This document shows, piece after piece, positions 30,318-40,173 of a stretch of 64,000 nucleotides of DNA; position 1 is the stretch's first letter, and each line of letters opens with the position of its first letter. This stretch comes from an uncultured beta proteobacterium (GTDB lineage Bacteria; Pseudomonadota; Gammaproteobacteria; Burkholderiales; Burkholderiaceae_C), in NCBI GenBank assembly GCA_903823025.1, contig CAIJRK010000087.1, positions 23,718 to 87,717 on the forward strand. The letters are read 5' to 3'. The notes under the pieces are model-generated. The model saw nothing but the letters and a program-made list of their open reading frames with translations, made no database searches and was not told where the DNA came from. Both the position numbers and the translations under genes were made by a program.

Positions 30318-31884
30318 CCAAATCTCCTGATGGCACCAGGGGTGAAACCCAGTGACTCAAGGCCAGGCGAACATGTTCAAAGTCAGAAAACGGCAAACGA
30401 TGGCCCGCGATTTCCTGGTAATCCTCATGGCCTTTGCCCGCGATCAGCAGTACATCGTTGGAGGAGGCCAATGCCAGCGTTTCAGCAATCGCCCGCGCAC
30501 GGTCGGGCTGCACCGTGACCGGCAAATGACCGATCAACCCCAGCAAAATTTGACAGATGATGGCGTCCGCTTTTTCGCGGCGTGGGTTGTCACTGGTCAC
30601 CACCACACGGTCAGCATGACGGGCCGCCATGGCGCCCATCAAAGGCCGCTTGAGCGCATCGCGGTCGCCACCACAGCCAAAAATGCACCAGAGTTGCCCG
30701 CCGCGCTGCGCCACCAGAGGCCGCAAAGCCAGCAAAGCCTTGCCCAAAGCGTCCGGCGTGTGGGCGTAGTCCACAGCCACCAGCGGTTGACCCGGCGCGC
30801 CCACACATTCCATGCGACCCGGCACGGGCGTCAAATCAACACACGACGCCACAGCAGCCGCGAGGGGCACGCCCTGCGCCCGCATGGCGGCAATCACGCC
30901 CAGCAGGTTGGAGATGTTGTAAGTCCCCATCAGCTGGCTATGCAATGTTTGGCGGTCTGTGCCGCCCAGCTCGCTATCAGTCCAGTCCTCTATGACCGTA
31001 AAACGCATGCCTTGCGCGTCATAGCTGATGTCGCAAGCCTGCAGTCGTGCCGGGCTACCTTGGCAGGAAACGGTCCAGATATCAGGCAATTTTCCACTCA
31101 ACTCGCTCGCCAGCGCGGCGCCCTGCACATCGTCAATATTGATCACCACCGACTGCAAACCCGGCCACTGAAACAAGGGCGCCTTGGCTTGCCAATAAGC
31201 TGCCATCGTGCCGTGATAGTCCAAATGATCTTGTGTGAAGTTGGTAAAAATAGCGGTGCGAATACGGCTGCCATCCAGTCGATGTTCCTGCAGGCCAATC
31301 GACGAGGCCTCAACAGCACAGGCTTTGAGGCCGGCCTCGACAAAGCGTCGGTAGGTGTGTTGCAACAACACTGGGTCAGGCGTGGTCAAACCCGTCGCCA
31401 CCAGTTGAACGGTGTCGCCTGGACGCTGGGTTTGCTGGGGGGCAGGCGGTTGTCCGATGCCTAGCGTGCCCACCAGGCCGCAAGGTATTGCGGCGACTTG
31501 TTTGAGATTGGACAAGGCCTGAGCAAGCCACCAGGCAGTCGAGGTTTTGCCATTGGTGCCGGTCACGGCCAGCACATCCAGATATTCAGAAGGGTGCTCA
31601 AAATAGGCCGCCGCAATCGGGCCGCTGGCCGCTTTGAGCGCCCGATAAGCGGAGACACAGTCGCTGTCAAAGACGAAGTCTTCAATCCCCGCCAGCTCCA
31701 CCAGACAAGCCGTGGCACCTTGGGCCAGCGCGCTCGCTACATGCTGACGGGCATCAGTGGCAGCACCAGGCCAGGCGATAAATCCGTCACCCGCCTGCAC
31801 TTGACGGCTGTCTGTGCAAAGCGTGCCGGTGACGCGGCTTTGCAACCAATGCGCCGCCTCTAAAGGGGTTTGAAATATGAGCAT
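30310..31884 (-). CDS. murE: UDP-N-acetylmuramoyl-L-alanyl-D-glutamate--2,6-diaminopimelate ligase MurE
   Basis: This 524-residue Mur ligase adds the third residue of the stem peptide. It has ATP loop GTNGKTSTAWW, NFTQDHLDYHGTM and VDYAHTPDALGKAL. The amino-acid specificity motif reads DNPR in TSDNPRREKAD, which is the meso-diaminopimelate type and agrees with a Gram-negative wall. Its start overlaps the ftsI stop by one base. Confidence 0.96.
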   Translation of the reverse strand: MLIFQTPLEAAHWLQSRVTGTLCTDSRQVQAGDGFIAWPGAATDARQHVASALAQGATACLVELAGIEDFVFDSDCVSAYRALKAASGPIAAAYFEHPSEYLDVLAVTGTNGKTSTAWWLAQALSNLKQVAAIPCGLVGTLGIGQPPAPQQTQRPGDTVQLVATGLTTPDPVLLQHTYRRFVEAGLKACAVEASSIGLQEHRLDGSRIRTAIFTNFTQDHLDYHGTMAAYWQAKAPLFQWPGLQSVVINIDDVQGAALASELSGKLPDIWTVSCQGSPARLQACDISYDAQGMRFTVIEDWTDSELGGTDRQTLHSQLMGTYNISNLLGVIAAMRAQGVPLAAAVASCVDLTPVPGRMECVGAPGQPLVAVDYAHTPDALGKALLALRPLVAQRGGQLWCIFGCGGDRDALKRPLMGAMAARHADRVVVTSDNPRREKADAIICQILLGLIGHLPVTVQPDRARAIAETLALASSNDVLLIAGKGHEDYQEIAGHRLPFSDFEHVRLALSHWVSPLVPSGDLDA

Positions 31885-33626
31885 TAAAGACTCTCCTCTT
31901 CTGCCTTGGCCACAATCTGTGGCTTAACGGCCATATCGGGCTGAACACCCATCATGCGCAGCGTCTGCTGCACCACTTCACTGAACACGGGCGCCGCGAC
32001 CGCGCCGCCGTAATACTGCCCCGCTGTCGGTTCATCAATCATGACCGCGACAACAATGCGCGGTTTGTCAATCGGGGCCAGTCCCACGAACCAACCCCGG
32101 TATTTGCGATTACCCGCCGAGCCATAACCCTTGCCGATTTGTTTGTAAGCCGTGCCTGATTTGCCGCCCACCGAGTACCCGATGGTTTGCGCTTTTTGGC
32201 CCGTGCCGCCCGGCCCTGCCGCCATTTGCAGCATCGCGCGAACCTGACCGGCTGTGCGCGGTGAAAAAACCGGCACACCGACAGCGTGCTCGGTATTTTT
32301 GAGCAGCGTGACCGGAATAATCTGCCCGTCATCAGCGAACACGGTATAGGAGCGAGCCATTTGAAATAAAGAAGCTGACAGGCCGTAGCCATACGACATG
32401 GTGGCCTGCTCAATCGGGCGCCAGGTCTTGTAGGGGCGCAACCGTCCCGACACCGCCCCCGGGAAGCGGACTTGGGGTTTTTGTCCAAATCCGGCATTGG
32501 AGAACAGCTCCCACATTTCACTTGCCTGCATTTGCATGGCAATTTTGGTGGTACCAACGTTGCTGGATTTTTGAATCACGCCCTCGACCGTCAGCACGCC
32601 ATTGGCGTGTGAATCAGAAATTGTTGCGCCATTGATAGTGAGTCGGCCATTGCCCGTATCAATCAAGGACTGTGGCGTGACCCGGCCCGTCTCTAGGCCC
32701 AGTCCAATCGTAAAAGGCTTCATCACGGAGCCGGGTTCAAACGTGTCTGTCAGCGCCCGATTACGCAGCTGCCCACCGCTCAGGTTTTGTCGGTCCGAGG
32801 GCGAAAAGCTGGGGTAATTGGTCAGCGCCAGCACTTCACCAGTCACAACATCCAGCACGACCACGCTACCGGCTTTGGCTTTATGCTGCAGCACGGCGGC
32901 GCGTAGTTTTTGGTAGGCAAAAAACTGAACCTTGCTGTCAATGCTGAGTTGAATATCTTTACCATCGGCGGGCGGCACGGTCTCGCCTACCGCCTCCACC
33001 ACCCGACCCAAACGGTCTTTGATGACACGACGCGAGCCGTTACGCCCGGCCAGGTCGTCGTTAAAAGCCAGCTCAATACCTTCCTGACCTTTGTCTTCAA
33101 CATTGGTGAATCCCACCACATGCGCGGACGCCTCGCCTTCAGGATATTGACGCTTGTATTCCTTACGCTGATAAATGCCCTTGATGCCCAAGGCCATGAC
33201 CTCTTGTGCAATCGGCTCATCGACCTGGCGCTTGATCCAGACAAAAGTCTTGTCCTCATCTTCCATGCGCTTATTCAGGTCTGCCAGCGGCATGTCCAGC
33301 AAACGCGCCATTTTTTGTAGTTTGACCGGGTCCCGATCCACATCTTCAGGAATAGCCCAAAGGGCACGGGCCGGAATGCTCGATGCCAGAATCAATCCAT
33401 TACGGTCCAGAATGCGCCCGCGATTGGACGGCAGCGCCAGCGTTCGGGCAAACCGCACTTCTCCCTGTTTTTGAAAAAAGTCATTTGCAATGACCTGAAT
33501 GTAGGCCGCGCGTGCCGCCAGACCGACAAACCCCAGCCCAATAGCGGCCACAATAAATTTGCTGCGCCACATGGGCGTCCGGCTCGCCAGCAGTGGGCTG
33601 GAGGTGTAAGCAACGCTGCGGCTCAT
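31884..33626 (-). CDS. ftsI: Septal peptidoglycan transpeptidase FtsI (PBP3)
   Basis: This 580-residue bitopic class B penicillin-binding protein has an N-terminal membrane helix (SKFIVAAIGLGFVGLAARAAY), then the pedestal domain with LPSNRGRILDRNG. The transpeptidase domain carries the active-site SVMK in FEPGSVMKPF, SSN in KSSNVGT and KSGTA in GGKSGTA. Position between ftsL and murE is conserved. It acts with FtsW at the septum. Confidence 0.97.
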   Translation of the reverse strand: MSRSVAYTSSPLLASRTPMWRSKFIVAAIGLGFVGLAARAAYIQVIANDFFQKQGEVRFARTLALPSNRGRILDRNGLILASSIPARALWAIPEDVDRDPVKLQKMARLLDMPLADLNKRMEDEDKTFVWIKRQVDEPIAQEVMALGIKGIYQRKEYKRQYPEGEASAHVVGFTNVEDKGQEGIELAFNDDLAGRNGSRRVIKDRLGRVVEAVGETVPPADGKDIQLSIDSKVQFFAYQKLRAAVLQHKAKAGSVVVLDVVTGEVLALTNYPSFSPSDRQNLSGGQLRNRALTDTFEPGSVMKPFTIGLGLETGRVTPQSLIDTGNGRLTINGATISDSHANGVLTVEGVIQKSSNVGTTKIAMQMQASEMWELFSNAGFGQKPQVRFPGAVSGRLRPYKTWRPIEQATMSYGYGLSASLFQMARSYTVFADDGQIIPVTLLKNTEHAVGVPVFSPRTAGQVRAMLQMAAGPGGTGQKAQTIGYSVGGKSGTAYKQIGKGYGSAGNRKYRGWFVGLAPIDKPRIVVAVMIDEPTAGQYYGGAVAAPVFSEVVQQTLRMMGVQPDMAVKPQIVAKAEEESL

Positions 33627-33943
33627 GGCGTGGACCCCGGTACTTGTCCACCAACGGCATCTTTTACCGTGGACAAGGCGGCGCCAAGCGACATATAGTG
33701 CGTAATGGCAGGCGTCACAAGGCGCATTTGCAGGCGCTCCTGAGCCAGTTTTTCGATGCGTGAAGGGTTGGCCTGATCGCGTTTTTCTACCTGCAAACGC
33801 TCGTTATCGGTCTCGATACGACGCGCCTGTGAGCGCGCCTTATCAAGATCAGAAAACAGGCGACGCGACTCATACTGCACACTCACCAAGTACAAGGCAC
33901 TGGCCAACACCGCCAACAGCAACACAATGCTGAGACGTGTCAC
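33623..33943 (-). CDS. ftsL: Cell division protein FtsL
   Basis: This 106-residue bitopic membrane protein of the FtsQLB complex has an N-terminal helix ([22 protein letters not shown]) followed by a periplasmic coiled coil (about residues 30-75, with [17 protein letters not shown]). Sequence conservation is low in this family, but size, topology and the place between rsmH and ftsI with 4-base overlaps make the call firm. Confidence 0.93.
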   Translation of the reverse strand: MTRLSIVLLLAVLASALYLVSVQYESRRLFSDLDKARSQARRIETDNERLQVEKRDQANPSRIEKLAQERLQMRLVTPAITHYMSLGAALSTVKDAVGGQVPGSTP

Positions 33944-34881
33944 ACCGCCGTCCTTTGTGCCACACGCATGATGGCGCTGCGTGAGCGAGGGTTGCCCGCC
34001 ACTTCAGCCGCACTTGGTTTGATGCGATTCAATGCTGTGAGTTGCATAATTTTGGGCGCAGCAAAAGGGGCGCGCCGGTCATATTCATCCCGTGAGTGTT
34101 TGGCAATAAACTGCTTGACGATGCGATCTTCCAGCGAATGAAAGCTGATCACCACCAAACGCCCGCCCGGTTGCAATACCTGCAAACTGGCGGTTAGGGC
34201 TTGTTGCAGTTCCTCCAGCTCGCCATTGATGAAAATGCGAAAAGCCTGAAACGTGCGCGTTGCAGGATTTTGGCCTTTTTCACGGGTTTTGACGATGTCG
34301 GCGACCAGCTTAGCCAGCTCGGTGGTGGTGGTCATCGGCCCGCGTTCGAGGCGACGCGCCACGATGGCTTTGGCAATCGGCCCGGCAAAGCGTTCTTCAC
34401 CGTAGTCCCGGATCACCTCCGCTATTTTGTCCGCCTCGGCCATAGCCAGCCACTGCGCGACGCTTTGACCTCGCGTGGTGTCCATGCGCATGTCCAGCGG
34501 GCCTTCAAAGCGAAAGCTAAACCCCCGCTCCGGGTTATCCACTTGCGGCGAGCTGATGCCCAGATCCAGCAACACCCCGGCGACGCTTGCGGGTGCGAGT
34601 TCGCCCAAATGCGAAAAGCCCTGATGCCGAATAGAAAAGCGCGAGTCGTCAATACGGGCAGCTTCAGCCAAGGCCTCAAGGTCTTTGTCAAAAGCAATTA
34701 ACCGCCCTTGTGGCGCCAGCTTGGAGAGAATCAGACGTGAGTGCCCGCCACGACCAAATGTGGCGTCCACATAGGTGTGCGTGCCCGCATCCAACTCATC
34801 GGGTTGTGTCGCCGGATTGTTGAGAAGCGCCTTGACGGCCTCATCCAACAAAACGGTCGTGTGTGTCCATGTGGTATCCAC
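33940..34881 (-). CDS. rsmH: 16S rRNA (cytosine(1402)-N(4))-methyltransferase RsmH
   Basis: This 313-residue SAM-dependent methyltransferase modifies C1402 of 16S rRNA in the P site. It has [26 protein letters not shown] (SAM site), [18 protein letters not shown] and [14 protein letters not shown]. The start is a GTG at 34881 with AAAGG 9 bases upstream; the nearby ATG is out of frame. Its start is only 8 bases downstream of the truncated mraZ. Confidence 0.96.
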   Translation of the reverse strand: MDTTWTHTTVLLDEAVKALLNNPATQPDELDAGTHTYVDATFGRGGHSRLILSKLAPQGRLIAFDKDLEALAEAARIDDSRFSIRHQGFSHLGELAPASVAGVLLDLGISSPQVDNPERGFSFRFEGPLDMRMDTTRGQSVAQWLAMAEADKIAEVIRDYGEERFAGPIAKAIVARRLERGPMTTTTELAKLVADIVKTREKGQNPATRTFQAFRIFINGELEELQQALTASLQVLQPGGRLVVISFHSLEDRIVKQFIAKHSRDEYDRRAPFAAPKIMQLTALNRIKPSAAEVAGNPRSRSAIMRVAQRTAV

Positions 34882-34889
34882 CGCTGCCT

Positions 34890-35177
34890 TTAGAAAGAGA
34901 AGTTCCTGAATATGTCGGGCCTATCGCCCTGCATGACCTGTGCCTCTTGGGCGTTATAAAAAATGCGTTTTTGCCACGGGATGCACAGCGCTGGCGTCGC
35001 CACCCGTTCTCGCCATTGTTTGCACTGAGGGCGCGAAAAAACCATCAGGCAACTGTGGTGATGTTGCGTGATGGTGAGCGGGTCGGAGACGGCGGTACCA
35101 AGCGCGTTACGGTATCGGGCTGGCGCTGACCGCCGACCCTTGGCATCCAGATTGAGTGATGAAGCTCCTTGAAACAC
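34890..35177 (-). pseudogene. mraZ: MraZ, dcw-cluster repressor, with in-frame internal deletion
   Basis: The frame of 95 codons starts at a GTG (35177) preceded by AAAGG and reads VFQGASSLNLDAKGR, the MraZ N-terminus. It runs through the first MraZ repeat to WQKRIFYNAQ and then jumps to [18 protein letters not shown], which matches the usual extreme C-terminus of the family. Normal MraZ has 140-152 residues with two similar halves. About 50 residues covering the second DxxGR...ELW half are missing with no frameshift. The first half also has DAKGRRSAPAR where DxKGRLSVPTR is usual. It is at the expected place, before rsmH. It is probably inactive as the normal octameric-ring regulator. Confidence 0.75.
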
Positions 35178-35213
35178 AACAGCGCAACCTTTTTGAAAAA
35201 CGCATAAAAATGG

Positions 35214-35239
35214 AAGTGTGAAGACACTTTTCACCACTT
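35214..35239 (-). promoter_or_regulatory. Imperfect palindrome upstream of the mraZ remnant
   Basis: AAGTGTGAA (35214-35222) and TTCACCACTT (35230-35239) are inverted with one bulged base and a 7-base centre, 37-62 bases upstream of the mraZ GTG. On the minus strand, AGTGG and AGTGT also recur at 10-base spacing, reminiscent of the TGGGN boxes bound by MraZ in E. coli. The stretch further upstream (about 35330-35400) is strongly AT-rich and probably holds the dcw promoter. Confidence 0.35.
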
Positions 35240-35432
35240 AGCTGCACATTTTTGCACTGTACCAGCAAAACAATCACTACCGGTTCAATGCCAAAGATTT
35301 TTTCCAATGGAATCAAGGACTTATAAATAATTGACAAAAATCAAAAAACAAAAATATGTTTTAGATTAAGCACTTAGCAAGCATTCTAAAAATTGAAACT
35401 TTTAAAAAAGTCCCTATCGCCCCGTGCAATTT

Positions 35433-36755
35433 TTACAGAATGTAACGCGAAAGGTCTTCGTTCTGACTCAACTCGCCCAGACGCATGTCCACATACGCGG
35501 CATCCACCTGAATAGTCTGCCCGCTCAGATTGACCGCATCAAAACTTACCTCATCGAGCAAGCGTTCCATGACGGTGGACAGGCGCCGCGCACCAATATT
35601 TTCAGTGCGTTCATTGACATCAAATGCAATGTGCGCCAACCGTGTAATGCCCGCCTCTGTAAACTCGATGTGTACATTTTCTGTCGCCAACAAGGCTTGG
35701 TATTGCTTCACCAGCGAGGCATGGGTTTGCGTCAAAATCGCCACAAAGTCCTGTACCGATAGCGACTGCAGTTCTACGCGAATCGGAAAACGACCCTGCA
35801 ACTCAGGAATCAAATCGCTGGGCTTGCTCATTTGAAAAGCGCCCGAAGCAATGAACAAAATGTGATCCGTCTTGACCATGCCGTATTTGGTGGACACTGT
35901 GGTGCCCTCCACCAGCGGCAGCAAATCGCGCTGCACGCCCTGGCGCGACACATCAGCGCCACTGCCTTCACTGCGCGAGGTGACTTTGTCAATCTCGTCA
36001 ATAAAGACAATCCCGTTTTGCTCCAGCATCCGCAGAGCCTGTGTCTTGATCTCCTCTTCATTCACCAGTTTGGCGGCCTCTTCATCGACCAACAGCTTCA
36101 AGGCTTCAGAAATTTTGAGCTTGCGGGTCTGGCGCTTGGTTTGCCCCATTTGTCCAAACATGCCGCGCAGTTGTTCAGTCATTTCCTCCATACCGGCTGG
36201 CCCCATGATCTCCAATTGATGCGCCGGTTGGGCAACGTCAATTTCAATCTCGCGATCCGCCATTTGTCCTTCGCGTAATTTCTTGCGAAAGGCTTGACGC
36301 GCGGTGCTCTCAGGCTCGTCAGTTCGCATCACGCCAAAGTCACTTCGGGGCGGCGGCACCAGAATATCGAGCACGCGGTCTTCGGCGGCATCTTCCGCGC
36401 GGGTGCGCACTTTTTTCATCTCGGAAATACGGGTTTGCTTGACCGCGATATCCGCCAAATCACGGATGATGGCGTCCACGTCTTTGCCCACATAGCCGAC
36501 TTCAGTGAACTTGGTGGCCTCAACCTTAATGAAAGGCGCATCCGCCAAACGGGCCAAGCGCCGGGCAATTTCAGTTTTGCCGACGCCTGTCGGGCCAATC
36601 ATCAAAATGTTCTTGGGCGTTATTTCAGCACGCAGGCCCGGTTCGACCTGCTGGCGCCGCCAACGGTTACGCAGCGCAATGGCCACGGCACGTTTGGCCT
36701 GATTCTGACCCACGATGTGCTTGTCGAGTTCACTAACAATTTCTTGAGGGGTCAT
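35433..36755 (-). CDS. hslU: ATP-dependent protease ATPase subunit HslU
   Basis: This 440-residue AAA+ unfoldase partners with HslV. It has [21 protein letters not shown], Walker A GPTGVGKT, Walker [12 protein letters not shown], the pore GYVG and the intermediate domain (about residues 110-240). The C-terminal DLSRYIL docks into HslV. It starts inside the last codons of hslV (4-base overlap). A 255-base AT-rich gap follows before the dcw cluster. Confidence 0.97.
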   Translation of the reverse strand: MTPQEIVSELDKHIVGQNQAKRAVAIALRNRWRRQQVEPGLRAEITPKNILMIGPTGVGKTEIARRLARLADAPFIKVEATKFTEVGYVGKDVDAIIRDLADIAVKQTRISEMKKVRTRAEDAAEDRVLDILVPPPRSDFGVMRTDEPESTARQAFRKKLREGQMADREIEIDVAQPAHQLEIMGPAGMEEMTEQLRGMFGQMGQTKRQTRKLKISEALKLLVDEEAAKLVNEEEIKTQALRMLEQNGIVFIDEIDKVTSRSEGSGADVSRQGVQRDLLPLVEGTTVSTKYGMVKTDHILFIASGAFQMSKPSDLIPELQGRFPIRVELQSLSVQDFVAILTQTHASLVKQYQALLATENVHIEFTEAGITRLAHIAFDVNERTENIGARRLSTVMERLLDEVSFDAVNLSGQTIQVDAAYVDMRLGELSQNEDLSRYIL

Positions 36756-37300
36756 GGCAGTGTCTCGATGGTGTGGTTCATGTTGGTGTAAATGCAGATG
36801 TCAGAGGCGATTTCCAGGGATTTTTTAACAATATCCTGCGCCGACATTTCGGTGTGGTTGAGCAAAGCCATCGCCGCTGCTTGCGCATAGGCGCCGCCTG
36901 AGCCAATCGTCACAATGCCGTTTTCAGGCTCCAACACGTCACCGTTGCCGGTAATGATGAGGGAGGATTCGCTATCCGCGACGGCCAGCATGGCCTCCAG
37001 ACGGCGCAACACCCGGTCGGTTCGCCAGTCTTTGGTAAGTTCAATGGCGGCGCGCACCAAGTGCCCCTGATGTTTTTCCAGCTTGGCCTCAAACCGCTCG
37101 AACAAGGTGAACGCATCCGCCGTCGCCCCCGCAAAACCCGCGAGAACCTTACCGTGGTAAAGCTTGCGCACTTTGCGTGCTGTGCCTTTAACCACAATAC
37201 TGCCCAATGTGACCTGCCCGTCGCCGCCAATGGCAACTTGCACGCCTTCAGGGGTTTTGCGTCTAACGCTGATGATGGTTGTACCGTGAAATTGTTCCAT
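36752..37300 (-). CDS. hslV: ATP-dependent protease peptidase subunit HslV
   Basis: This 182-residue proteasome-like peptidase begins [15 protein letters not shown]. The N-terminal nucleophile is Thr7 after removal of a six-residue propeptide, a length usual in this bacterial order and longer than the single Met of E. coli. GGDGQVTLG and [14 protein letters not shown] are family marks. It forms a two-gene operon with hslU. Confidence 0.97.
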   Translation of the reverse strand: MEQFHGTTIISVRRKTPEGVQVAIGGDGQVTLGSIVVKGTARKVRKLYHGKVLAGFAGATADAFTLFERFEAKLEKHQGHLVRAAIELTKDWRTDRVLRRLEAMLAVADSESSLIITGNGDVLEPENGIVTIGSGGAYAQAAAMALLNHTEMSAQDIVKKSLEIASDICIYTNMNHTIETLP

Positions 37301-37366
37301 ATTTTTTCTAAATCAGGACACCCCACCCGAAAACAAGTCCGGGCTGGTGTGTTTATAAAAACCAGA

Positions 37367-39028
37367 TCAACTGGACCGCAAGGCAACGCGCGCGTGCTCG
37401 TTAATGCCGATGACCTTGAAAAAAGCCGCCACCAGACACGGGACATCACGAAACTGAACCTCGCAGCCCTCGGCTTCGCGCGCGGCCACCCAATTAAGAA
37501 TGCTGCCAGCTGCTGAAAAATCGACGCGAATCAATTGTGCGCATGAGATGACAAGCCGATCCGCCGTTTGTAACCGGCTCTGTAAGTAATCAAGCACTTC
37601 TTGCGCATCCCCCACCACCTCGCCCGTCAACGCAACCCCGCCAGCTACGTCATCCATGACCGCAACATTGACAAAATCAGAGGTTTTTTGAGTGGCCATT
37701 GCGGGGGTGGCGTCATCAAGGACACACGCGCACAGCGCAGGCTGCCAAGCCGGGGGCGAGACTTCATAAGTGACGCAGTAATCCAAGGCTACAGCTTCAA
37801 ACGCATCATGCAGGCACAAAATGCGCAACGCATCCAGACGCAGTTGCCAGCAAGCGACTTCCACGCTTTTGTCGCCTAGCGGAGTTAACGATTGCAAGGT
37901 TTTTTGAAGACTGTCAGCCCCGATGAAATGCAATGACACCGGTTGCAGGCACCATTGGGCCATGATGTCGGCCAAGGGTTGAATCGCCTCGGGGGAGATG
38001 GTTTGCAACGATTGCCAATTGATTGACCCAGGCGCGGTGGCAGCGACCCAATTGGCGGGTAAATTTTTCAGTGCCAACACATCCAGTACGGCGGGGCAAA
38101 CCCAAACGACCTGCTCCCTGGGCTTTGACGCCACGGGCTTGGCTCTGGGAGATGTGGCTACTTTGTAGCCCAAAATATCTGGTGTCGAAAACCAGGCGGG
38201 CGCAGAACGACCAAAGCGTTGGGCGTAGTCAATTGCCACGCAATCAAAACTGGCCTGCTGCCCGGTCGCCCGGTAAAGGTCAAACAAACCGGCGGCCCAC
38301 CGACTTGCCAAATCAGCCGACACCTCGTCGGCCTGCAAAGCCGCCAAAAGCCCTGCCTCAGCCCCTGCCTCATCCCCATTGGCAAATCGAATAGCCGCTT
38401 CTTCCAAATCCGGATCAGATAGTTGGTCGTCGCCTTCATTGAGTCTCAATTTCAGCGACGCTGTGGGGTTGGCAACAAGGTCATGAGCGACTTTTTCGCT
38501 CATTTGTGTGGTGACGTAATCAGTCTCATCCAGTGGATTGGCGTCTGGCAGTTGTAGGGCAGCTTGCGTGGATGCAAAGGTGCCCGTCCCCGTCCCTTTG
38601 GCGGTCGTCTGCAAGGGTGGTGGGCGTACCGCTGGAGCCCTGAGCACACCGACCGGTGTCGCGTCCGTCTTGCCCCGCCACCATTGCTTGGACATTTGGG
38701 CTTCAATATCATCAATCTTTTTGAGGGTGATGGCGCGTTCCCCGACATTGGAGAGAATGCTGGTCTGAAAAGCAGACGGGTGACCTGCTGCGTCCGGGCT
38801 GATAAAAGGCCCGTTGCGCCGCAGTTTGCGCAAATACTCAAATTCACGGCTGCGAATCAGGTCGTTTTTCCGCTTGCGCTCAATCACGGCCTTGAGCGCT
38901 TTTTTACTGTACTCACTTTCTTGCATCAATGACTCAGGCGCCTCCGAATCAAACCAGCTTTTAGTCGGATGACGAACAAACTGCGCCATCTTGGACAGTA
39001 AACCGGAAGGATTATCGTGCGTTGCCAT
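37367..39028 (-). CDS. STAS-domain protein of unknown function
   Basis: This 553-residue soluble protein has no signal peptide. The N-terminal 100 residues are charged (EYSKKALKAVIERKRKNDLIRSREFEYLRKLRR), followed by a Pro/Thr-rich linker. The middle holds a TPR-like region (EEAAIRFANGDEAGAEAGLLAAL), and there is a region with DYAQRFGRSAPAWFSTPD. The final 100 residues read like an anti-anti-sigma STAS domain (VISCAQLIRVDFSAAGSILNWV). The usual STAS phosphoserine position is occupied by SAAGS. It lies 26 bases upstream of the dksA-like gene on the same strand... transcription order is dksA first, then this gene. I do not recognise a specific function. Confidence 0.7.
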   Translation of the reverse strand: MATHDNPSGLLSKMAQFVRHPTKSWFDSEAPESLMQESEYSKKALKAVIERKRKNDLIRSREFEYLRKLRRNGPFISPDAAGHPSAFQTSILSNVGERAITLKKIDDIEAQMSKQWWRGKTDATPVGVLRAPAVRPPPLQTTAKGTGTGTFASTQAALQLPDANPLDETDYVTTQMSEKVAHDLVANPTASLKLRLNEGDDQLSDPDLEEAAIRFANGDEAGAEAGLLAALQADEVSADLASRWAAGLFDLYRATGQQASFDCVAIDYAQRFGRSAPAWFSTPDILGYKVATSPRAKPVASKPREQVVWVCPAVLDVLALKNLPANWVAATAPGSINWQSLQTISPEAIQPLADIMAQWCLQPVSLHFIGADSLQKTLQSLTPLGDKSVEVACWQLRLDALRILCLHDAFEAVALDYCVTYEVSPPAWQPALCACVLDDATPAMATQKTSDFVNVAVMDDVAGGVALTGEVVGDAQEVLDYLQSRLQTADRLVISCAQLIRVDFSAAGSILNWVAAREAEGCEVQFRDVPCLVAAFFKVIGINEHARVALRSS

Positions 39029-39054
39029 GATTTGAGTGAGTCAGTGAGTGAGGT

Positions 39055-39972
39055 TTAGTCCCCGAACATTTTTTGCCGGAGTTCGCGCCGCTGCTGGGCC
39101 TCCAGCGACAAGTTGGCCGTAGGTCGTGCCAGCAAACGCCCCAAACCAATAGGCTCACCGGTTTCGTCACAGTAGCCATATTCACCGGCGTCAATGCGGA
39201 TGATGGACTGTTCAATTTTTTTCAATAGCTTGCGTTCACGATCCCGGGTACGCAATTCAAGGGCATGTTCTTCTTCAATGGTTGCCCGGTCGGTTGGGTC
39301 AGGAACCACCACAGTTTCTTCGCGCAAATGCTCGGTCGTGGTACCCGCATTACTTAGAATTTCTTGCTTGATGGCAGAGAGTTTCAGTCTAAAAAACGCC
39401 ATCTGCGTTTCATTCATGTAGGCCTCGTCTGGCATGGCGATGATGTCGTCATCGGTGAGTTGCGCGACGGGTTTCAATTTCCAGTTGTTGGCCAGCTTGG
39501 GGTCTTTTTTAAGTGACGAAGCAAGCGGGGGAACAATAATCGGCTCAGATGCCATTTGTGTAAAGCTGGCCTTGGCTGCAGTCGAGGCGACCGATTGCGC
39601 CATCGAAGGCACGGTTAACTGTGCCAACCGCGAAGAAGGACGACCTGCTCTGACCGGCACAGCGGGGGCGGCTGTTTCGGCGTGAACGGGGGCCACCACA
39701 ACGGGCGCGACAACAGCTGGCGCCGGTTTAAGAGGTGCATGACCTGTTGCAATCGTGCCGCGTTTGACGGAGTGCGTCACTTTGGGCTTGGGCGCCACCA
39801 CGTCGGGCTGAATCGTTTTCACAGTCGTTGTTTTCACGGATTCCTTTAATTGAACTTGATCGTTGACGGCCGAATCGACCCCCTCGGTAGGGATGGGTTT
39901 GGGCATGGACGCCTTTCTGACCGTGGTTTTAACCGTTAGAACTGTCACTTTAGGGACGGGTAGTGCTTTCAT
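39055..39972 (-). CDS. dksA: RNA polymerase-binding protein DksA variant with long N-terminal extension
   Basis: This 305-residue protein carries a DksA/TraR domain in its last 130 residues. It has the coiled coil with MNETQMAFFRLKLSAIKQEIL and the tip region ERKLLKKIEQSIIRIDAGEYGYC. Of the four zinc cysteines of E. coli DksA only the first remains: CDET for CESC and LSLEA for LCIDC. The first 170 residues are a Lys/Val/Ala/Pro-rich low-complexity extension. I chose the ATG at 39972, which has GGAGG 8 bases upstream. It binds the RNA polymerase secondary channel and, in known cases, works with ppGpp. Confidence 0.9.
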   Translation of the reverse strand: MKALPVPKVTVLTVKTTVRKASMPKPIPTEGVDSAVNDQVQLKESVKTTTVKTIQPDVVAPKPKVTHSVKRGTIATGHAPLKPAPAVVAPVVVAPVHAETAAPAVPVRAGRPSSRLAQLTVPSMAQSVASTAAKASFTQMASEPIIVPPLASSLKKDPKLANNWKLKPVAQLTDDDIIAMPDEAYMNETQMAFFRLKLSAIKQEILSNAGTTTEHLREETVVVPDPTDRATIEEEHALELRTRDRERKLLKKIEQSIIRIDAGEYGYCDETGEPIGLGRLLARPTANLSLEAQQRRELRQKMFGD

Positions 39973-40173
39973 TTTTTGCCTCCTCGCAAAATAAGCCTGC
40001 ACATGTGCTTCGTGGATGAATGGGTGCGTGTATTGACAGCAAAATTGAGCATCTCGGGCCTGATGCCGTTGGCGCCTGCTCTTAAGGGCGGGGTTTCTAC
40101 AACCTCAATGGCGCGCGAGTTTACAGGCTTAACCACGAAAAAATCTCATAAGTTGCAAAAGTGCGACAAACAA

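Noticed and set aside
30352..31464. Plus-strand frame of about 370 codons inside murE
   Set aside because: Antisense to a complete MurE with all motifs; composition is typical of a reverse-frame shadow.
35395..35414. Terminator downstream of hslU
   Set aside because: An AT-only inverted repeat (ACTTTT/AAAAGT type) would be too unstable to terminate by itself.
37301..37366. Terminator hairpin after the STAS gene region and before hslV
   Set aside because: An imperfect GC-rich hairpin is present but it has mismatches and no U-tract and lies upstream of hslV, so it is not a convincing terminator.
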